Below, piece after piece: positions 14,767-16,683 of a stretch of DNA of 16,683 nt; the stretch's first letter is position 1, and every line of letters begins with the position of its first letter. The stretch spans positions 1-16,683 of the forward strand of contig JAHBAN010000033.1 in the NCBI GenBank assembly GCA_018500075.1, read 5' to 3'. The stretch is from Flavobacteriia bacterium. Lineage in GTDB: Bacteria; Bacteroidota; Bacteroidia; Flavobacteriales; Flavobacteriaceae. The position numbers and the translations under genes were made by a program. Under the pieces are notes generated by a model. The model made no database searches. It saw only the letters and a program-made list of their open reading frames with translations, and was not told where the DNA came from.

Positions 14767-15672
14767 ATGGATTGGGACAAACTCAGGATATTTCACGCCG
14801 TCGCCGATGCGGGCAGCCTGACACACGCGGGCGAAACGCTCAACCTCTCCCAATCGGCTGTCTCCCGCCAGATGCGCGGGCTTGAAGAATCACTCAACAC
14901 AACCCTGTTTCACCGCCACGCCCGCGGCCTGATCCTGACCGAACAGGGCGAGCTTCTGTTTGATGCCACCCGCGCCATGATCAAGCGGCTGGATGCCGCC
15001 ACAGCGCGCATCAAAGACAGCGAGGAAGAAGTCTTCGGCGAGCTGCGCGTCACCACAACAATCGGCTTTGGCTCTCTCTGGCTCGCCCCGCGTCTGGCGC
15101 GGCTTTACGAAAAATATCCCGACCTCAAAATTGATCTGATGTTGGAGGAACGCGTGCTTGATCTTCCGATGCGCGAAGCCGATGTGGCCATCCGCATGAA
15201 AGAGCCAAGTCAGGCCGATCTGATCCGCAAGCGCCTGATGACGGTGCGAATGCGGCTTTACGCAACCCAACTCTATCTGGACCAGCGCGGCACCCCGACG
15301 CGCATGGAAGATTTGTCCCACCACCGGCTGATCTGCCAAAACGTGCGCTCCACACAGGTGGGCGCCGCCGCAAGCATGGTCAACGCCCTGATGGGCTACG
15401 AGCTGGACTCCCTGCTCACGGTCAATAACTATTTCGGCGTGCTGCAAGCCACGCTCAACAATCTGGGAATCGGCGTATTGCCCGAATATGTCGCCAATGA
15501 TTTCCCCCAGCTCGTGCCCCTGCTGGAAGAGGCCGACAGCGGCGATATCCCAGTGTTTCTGGCCTACCCCGAAGAATTGCGACATTCAAAGCGCATCGGG
15601 GCCTTCCGGGATTTTGTTCAGGACGAGATCATCACATACCGTAAACAGGTTAAAAATCAGCAGTTTGACTAA
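14767..15672 (+). CDS. LysR-family transcriptional regulator
   Basis: DNA-binding regulator of 301 residues. The N-terminal winged helix-turn-helix covers about 1-60 (MDWDKLRIFHAVADAGSLTH, then LNLSQSAVSRQMRGLEESL and LFHRHARGLILTEQG). A linker helix leads to a periplasmic-binding-protein-like effector domain (about 90-290) with LRVTTTIGFGSLWLAPRLA, ADVAIRM and a GIGVLPEYVA segment. ATG 14767 is chosen because the HTH then begins in the standard position; a TTG start 13 codons upstream would add an unrelated polar stretch. The ribosome site is weak. Divergent orientation and the T-N11-A dyad suggest it controls the oxidoreductase gene and itself; the inducer is unknown, perhaps an aryl- or 2-oxoacid. 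Confidence 0.92.
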   Translation: MDWDKLRIFHAVADAGSLTHAGETLNLSQSAVSRQMRGLEESLNTTLFHRHARGLILTEQGELLFDATRAMIKRLDAATARIKDSEEEVFGELRVTTTIGFGSLWLAPRLARLYEKYPDLKIDLMLEERVLDLPMREADVAIRMKEPSQADLIRKRLMTVRMRLYATQLYLDQRGTPTRMEDLSHHRLICQNVRSTQVGAAASMVNALMGYELDSLLTVNNYFGVLQATLNNLGIGVLPEYVANDFPQLVPLLEEADSGDIPVFLAYPEELRHSKRIGAFRDFVQDEIITYRKQVKNQQFD

Positions 15673-15708
15673 AATTTGATCAAGCTATGCGTTTTGCGCA
15701 TGGCGGTC

Positions 15709-15731
15709 ATGCTGCACCTGCGGCATTTTTT
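15709..15731 (+). terminator. Probable lysR terminator
   Basis: ATGCTG (15709-15714) pairs with CGGCAT (15721-15726), with one G-T wobble and a CACCTG loop, followed by six T (15726-15731). It lies 36 bases after the lysR stop. The stem is short, so strength is uncertain. A second small hairpin, ATGCG-N5-CGCAT (15687-15701), precedes it. Confidence 0.5.
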
Positions 15732-15733
15732 CT

Positions 15734-15763
15734 CTTGATCGGAAGAGGCCGGCGGCCTAGATG
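15734..15763 (+). promoter_or_regulatory. Candidate promoter of the small RNA
   Basis: CTTGATC (15734-15740) as -35 and CTAGATG (15757-15763) as -10, with 16-17 bases between hexamers, would place the start near 15770, just before the first hairpin of the RNA candidate. The CTTG...CTA form is somewhat like RpoH-type alphaproteobacterial promoters; the -10 matches the housekeeping consensus only partly. Confidence 0.35.
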
Positions 15764-15769
15764 CACTGT

Positions 15770-15841
15770 TGACAGCGATGATTTATCGCTTTCAACCTCC
15801 CTGTTGGACTTTGGCCGAGCTTTGCGCTCGGCCTTTTTTTT
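15770..15841 (+). ncRNA. Candidate small RNA with anti-Shine-Dalgarno-like loop
   Basis: Three hairpins follow one another almost without gaps. AGCGAT-GATTT-ATCGCT (15774-15790) is a perfect 6-bp stem. TTCAAC-CTCCCT-GTTGGA (15791-15808) is a 6-bp stem with one wobble whose loop reads CUCCCU; ACCUCC, shared with the 16S rRNA 3' tail, spans its edge. GGCCGAGC-TTTGC-GCTCGGCC (15813-15833) is followed by eight T. The loop sequence and layout recall the CcsR/'cuckoo' small RNAs of Rhodobacter, which display CU-rich anti-SD loops; those carry two such loops and this has one. The alternative is a structured 3' end of lysR mRNA. No protein gene fits this strand here. Confidence 0.5.
15813..15841 (+). 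terminator. Strong intrinsic terminator
   Basis: Perfect 8-bp GC-rich stem GGCCGAGC/GCTCGGCC with a TTTGC loop and eight T (15834-15841). It works in the plus direction only, because no T-run follows on the minus strand. It would end the candidate small RNA or any lysR read-through before the convergent peptidase gene. Confidence 0.9.
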
Positions 15842-15860
15842 GCCTAAAGATTTTTTGTGC

Positions 15861-16683
15861 CTAAAGAACAGGCATGGCCCCGCTGGCCCAAGGCGAGAGT
15901 ATCTGCGCGCCCCCGTCACGGATCACAATATTCTCTTCGTGAACCAGCATCATGCCATCACCGGTCTCGATGCCCGGCTCCAGCGTGATCACCATCCCCG
16001 CCTCAAGCACCGTGTGGTCGCGCGCCGTCAGCGACAGCCCTTCCGTCAGCTGCATTCCCAGCCCATGCCCGAGCCGCCCCGCTGTGTCTCCGGCGCCCAC
16101 AATCGACGCCATGGCCCGCCAGACATCGGCCGCTTCCGCTCCGGGCCGGGCAGCCTCAAACCCCGCAAGCGCGGCCTCAAGCAGCTGGTTCCACGAGGCT
16201 GCCGCCTTGCGCGCCGGGACCCCGATCGCAAAATTGCGGTCAAAATCGCAAAAATACCCGTCCCATACCGCTCCCGTGTCCAGCATCAGCACATCGCCCA
16301 TGGCCAGCGGTTGAGGCCCCGCAGGCGAGATCACATCACTATAGCCCTTCGGCCCGGCCCCGCCCGCCAGATACGGCACCCAATCGGCCCCCTCTTCCAG
16401 CAAAAGCCCCTGAAAGCCGCGAAACACAGCGTCAAGCTTTGCCCCCTGCCGGGCAACTTCGCCAACGCGGTCAAACGCGCGCCCGGCAATCGTGCAGGCC
16501 TTGGCGATTTTCTCGATTTCGGCTTCGGTTTTCACCGCTCTGAGCTGTGCGACAATGCCCGCATCATCCCCAAAGGTCAGCCCCGCCGCCTGCAGGCGGC
16601 CAAAGTCGGCCAGCGGCATCCGCAAGTGGCTTTCCATCCCCGAGGGAACACCGATCCGCCCGCCTTTGGCCACCTCCCAAAGC
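15861..16683 (-). CDS. M24-family metallopeptidase (Xaa-Pro peptidase-like), C-terminal part
   Basis: The visible 273 codons are open to the right edge, so the N-terminus lies outside; the in-frame GTG at 16673 is probably internal. This is the pita-bread catalytic domain of aminopeptidase P/prolidase-like enzymes. Counting from that GTG, all five metal ligands are present: Asp132 (LDTGAVWDGY), Asp143 (FCDFDRN), His203 (RLGHGLGM), Glu232 (ITLEPGI) and Glu247 (VHEENIVI). The pre-catalytic helix RAVKTEAEIEKIAKAC (45-60) is typical. The missing part should be the creatinase-type N-terminal domain of about 130 or more residues. The substrate (Xaa-Pro peptides, or a compatible-solute derivative as in DoeA-like relatives) cannot be told. 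It converges on lysR and the small-RNA candidate. Confidence 0.9.
   Translation of the reverse strand, partial: LWEVAKGGRIGVPSGMESHLRMPLADFGRLQAAGLTFGDDAGIVAQLRAVKTEAEIEKIAKACTIAGRAFDRVGEVARQGAKLDAVFRGFQGLLLEEGADWVPYLAGGAGPKGYSDVISPAGPQPLAMGDVLMLDTGAVWDGYFCDFDRNFAIGVPARKAAASWNQLLEAALAGFEAARPGAEAADVWRAMASIVGAGDTAGRLGHGLGMQLTEGLSLTARDHTVLEAGMVITLEPGIETGDGMMLVHEENIVIRDGGAQILSPWASGAMPVL

Noticed and set aside
15769..15774. Consensus TTGACA as a -35 element for the small RNA
   Set aside because: The matching -10 position (about 15792) reads TCAACC, and the start would fall inside the second hairpin; the CTTGATC/CTAGATG pair fits the structure better.
16671..16673. GTG as the start of the M24 peptidase
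   Set aside because: The frame stays open to the window edge and the N-terminal domain expected of this family is missing, so this codon is probably an internal valine.

Overview
The window looks like a chromosomal segment of a marine-type alphaproteobacterium of the order Rhodobacterales (Roseobacter group). This rests on gene content (comEC divergent from gltX, gltX-gltA, a GTA-type endolysin/holin pair beside ccm genes, a fused indolepyruvate:ferredoxin oxidoreductase), on the high-GC codon use with long antisense shadow ORFs, and on protein sequence style. No mobile element, CRISPR array, tRNA or rRNA was seen.

Layout, left to right. (1) 1-246, minus: the N-terminus of a ComEC/Rec2 DNA-uptake channel, divergent from gltX, with a near-perfect CtrA-type box between them. 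(2) 322-3116, plus: gltX and gltA, closed by a strong bidirectional terminator. (3) 3198-11081, minus, a compact co-directional block. In transcription order it holds a lysophospholipid acyltransferase-like gene, murI, argC, ccmE, a GH108 endolysin, a holin, ccmF, ccmH and a PaaG-like enoyl-CoA hydratase/isomerase. (4) 11168-14587, minus: a 1139-residue fused indolepyruvate:ferredoxin oxidoreductase, divergent from a LysR regulator (14767-15672, plus), with a clean T-N11-A dyad between them. (5) 15673-15860: a short stretch carrying a probable lysR terminator and a candidate small RNA (three consecutive hairpins, one with a CUCCCU loop, ending in a strong intrinsic terminator). (6) 15861 to the right edge, minus: the C-terminal part of an M24 metallopeptidase.

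How the genes fit together. The most interesting theme is horizontal gene exchange by gene transfer agents (GTA). The endolysin and holin (6552-7783) match the cell-lysis pair used to release GTA particles in Rhodobacter capsulatus. They are inserted between ccmE and ccmF, splitting a cytochrome c maturation cluster. ComEC, 6 kb away, is the inner-membrane DNA channel that GTA recipients need. In R. capsulatus both release and recipient functions depend on CtrA, and candidate CtrA boxes lie upstream of both comEC and the endolysin here. A donor (lysis) and a recipient (uptake) function of the same exchange process may therefore share a regulator and a neighbourhood. The remaining genes are housekeeping or catabolic: tRNA charging, TCA entry, arginine and D-glutamate synthesis, c-type cytochrome assembly, lipid acylation and aryl-/2-oxoacid oxidation.
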